Below are positions 62,513 to 64,000 of a DNA stretch of 64,000 bases, one piece after another; position 1 is the first letter of the stretch; each line of letters opens with the position of its first letter. The notes under the pieces were generated by a model. It did no database searches. It saw only the letters and a list, made by a program, of their open reading frames with translations, and was not told where the DNA came from. The position numbers and the translations under genes are program-made. The stretch lies in assembly GCF_958295425.1 (NCBI RefSeq), contig NC_081141.1, positions 20,510,884 to 20,574,883 of the forward strand, read 5' to 3'. This stretch comes from Solea solea (lineage: Eukaryota > Chordata > Actinopteri > Pleuronectiformes > Soleidae).

Positions 62513-64000
62513 CCTAATTAAATATTTGCTCCATTTAAAAGTTAGTAAATCACACATTTCTTGGTGCCGAACATACAGTATACATGCATACAGTTTGTGT
62601 ATGACATGAAACAACAGCAACGACAAAAAAAACACCGTCTCACAGCTGAGAAGCTGAGAGCAGCACATCTGGCATTGACTTAACCAATTAATCAATAATC
62701 AAAAGTGTTAACGTTATATTTTCTGTATGAATCCAATCATCCCCTCCCTTCATGGGAGACCAGAAGGTGAGACTAATCCATACATGTAATTTCAACCGCT
62801 GCAGGTTTATAATGTGACATTTTTGTCCTCATCGCTGTCTTGACAAAAGTCCCTGTTTGGGAACCTATAAATGTTATACACACAATTTTGTTTGAGGGAT
62901 GTGTGTGTGTGTCTGTGTCTACCCTGTGGAACCCCTCAGACGGATGACTCAGCAGGCCCAGGCTGAGGCACTCACTCATGCTGATAGATCCTGGGAAGAA
63001 TGAGTCTCAGTGAGTCCAGCTCTGGGCTCAGTACAGTAAGTGCTGCTGGGGCAGGTTGGCCAGTAGCTGCAGCCTTACTCTCCGGTAATTAAAACGGGAA
63101 TGGAAGGTGCATGTGAGGCCACTTCTCTAGCCCCCACCTCTCTCTCCTCTCTTTACCAGGGCCACAGCATTTATTTATGAGCATGCAGAGACTGAGTGAT
63201 TTTTCAAAGTTGCTTACCACATCCATTTAGGTTCCGTTTGATTTAAGAGAAAAAGCCAATTTTCAGTTAAAATAGGGGAAAAACAAATCATTAAATGCAC
63301 ATAAAGCATCCAGCAGACACTCCTCGTCTGCAGGGGTTGACTTCCCCAAAATGCCAAAGCCTCAGGATATCTTAAAATAACAGTAATGGAGAATTGGAGG
63401 TTGATTCTTTCAGTTCAACAATGAAGATTCATTCATTCATCAAGTTCATTAATCTATCATAAAAGAAACCATTTTAACAAAACTTAAACTAACACATATG
63501 ACTGCAGTGCTTTAAAAAAAGCATTCACCTCTAGGTTGCGTTTGTGAAAACCTAAAAATATACACTATATCTGCTGTAACAGCAGTATTTTTCTGTGCTT
63601 GTGCGTCAGCTGCTTAAATCCATTCATTTACAATAAGTGCACATGCGTCATATTAAGAGGGTCTTCCTTAGATTTTCCTCCTAGTGTCTCCCTCCTTGTC
63701 TCTTTCCCTCCCTTCGTCTTCCCCTCTGTCTCCATGTGGCAGATTGCGCTAATCTCTCCTCCCAATTGTTATTCTGATAGTGCAGCCCTTACGTAACTCC
63801 CTGAAAAAAGAATTCAGAGATCAGGGTTATTGCAATGGATCCTCATCATGACCAAAAACAAAAGAGAGAGAGAGAGAAAGACGGGGTGAATGAAAATGAG
63901 ACGAGAAGGAGGTGATATCATCTTGGAGGAATTTGATAGGTCATTGCCGGACAGCTTGTTGTGAGAAGGAAAAGCTTTCGGTGTCTGTTAGCCAACCTGA

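Larger units (their letters stand above)
56873..64000 (+). other. Presumed intron 1 of the third gene
   Basis: No exon with family signature on either strand. Contains a C run near 56978-56990, a CTCF-like motif (59013), a transposase-like fragment (60.9 kb), a retroposon tail (61.1 kb), a G+C-rich block (61.2-61.4 kb), microsatellites (62.05 and 62.24 kb) and a SINE tail (62.47 kb). Confidence 0.4.

Overview
The window is nuclear DNA of a teleost fish, most likely a percomorph. Genes are split by GT-AG introns. CA/GT microsatellites are dense. The sequence also carries fish-type SINEs, LINE tails and small hAT-like elements. No bacterial or phage feature is present. All three genes found lie on the + strand.

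Positions 65-4541 hold the last ten coding exons of an animal haem peroxidase of the MPO/EPX/LPO type; the 5' exons lie before the window. The reading frame continues through a 27-nt Ser/Gly linker exon into a terminal exon that encodes a complete C1q domain. This peroxidase-C1q fusion is the most unusual protein in the window. A 3'UTR with two poly(A) signals follows. From 5.3 to 10.1 kb there is no established gene, but a possible tiny first exon (6705-6741) sits between two perfect CRE palindromes, and a perfect EBF-type palindrome lies at 7355.

Positions 10110-38277 hold a complete 16-exon early B-cell factor gene, assigned to ebf2. The assembled product is 583 aa. It contains the COE DNA-binding domain with its zinc knuckle (H157, C161, C164, C170), a TIG/IPT domain, a helix-loop-helix with a duplicated second helix, and a Ser/Pro/Thr-rich C-terminus. 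Intron 6 is 16.5 kb and carries a minisatellite, transposon remnants and AT-rich homeodomain/POU-motif blocks that look like conserved non-coding elements. The 3'UTR runs to a poly(A) signal at 39768.

Positions 39.8-56.4 kb are intergenic. They hold candidate enhancers (about 40.4, 42.8 and 45.8 kb), a decayed minus-strand LINE, a 368-bp hAT-type MITE with a perfect 8-bp target-site duplication (TSD), a full-length tRNA-derived SINE with TSD, a 503-bp hAT-like element, a 449-bp MITE with terminal inverted repeats (TIRs) of about 30 bp, and CTCF-like motifs. A further gene begins near 56.7 kb. Its first coding exon (56747-56872) encodes a Lys/Glu/Arg-rich N-terminus that I could not identify, and the rest of the window appears to be its first intron. 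One interspersed repeat family occurs three times (about 17.0, 28.0 and 53.9 kb); the two longer copies carry a CTCF-like motif at the same place.

Exon limits come from reading frame, splice signals and recalled family sequence, with no alignment or transcript data. Regulatory and repeat-family names are inferences unless a TSD or TIR is stated.
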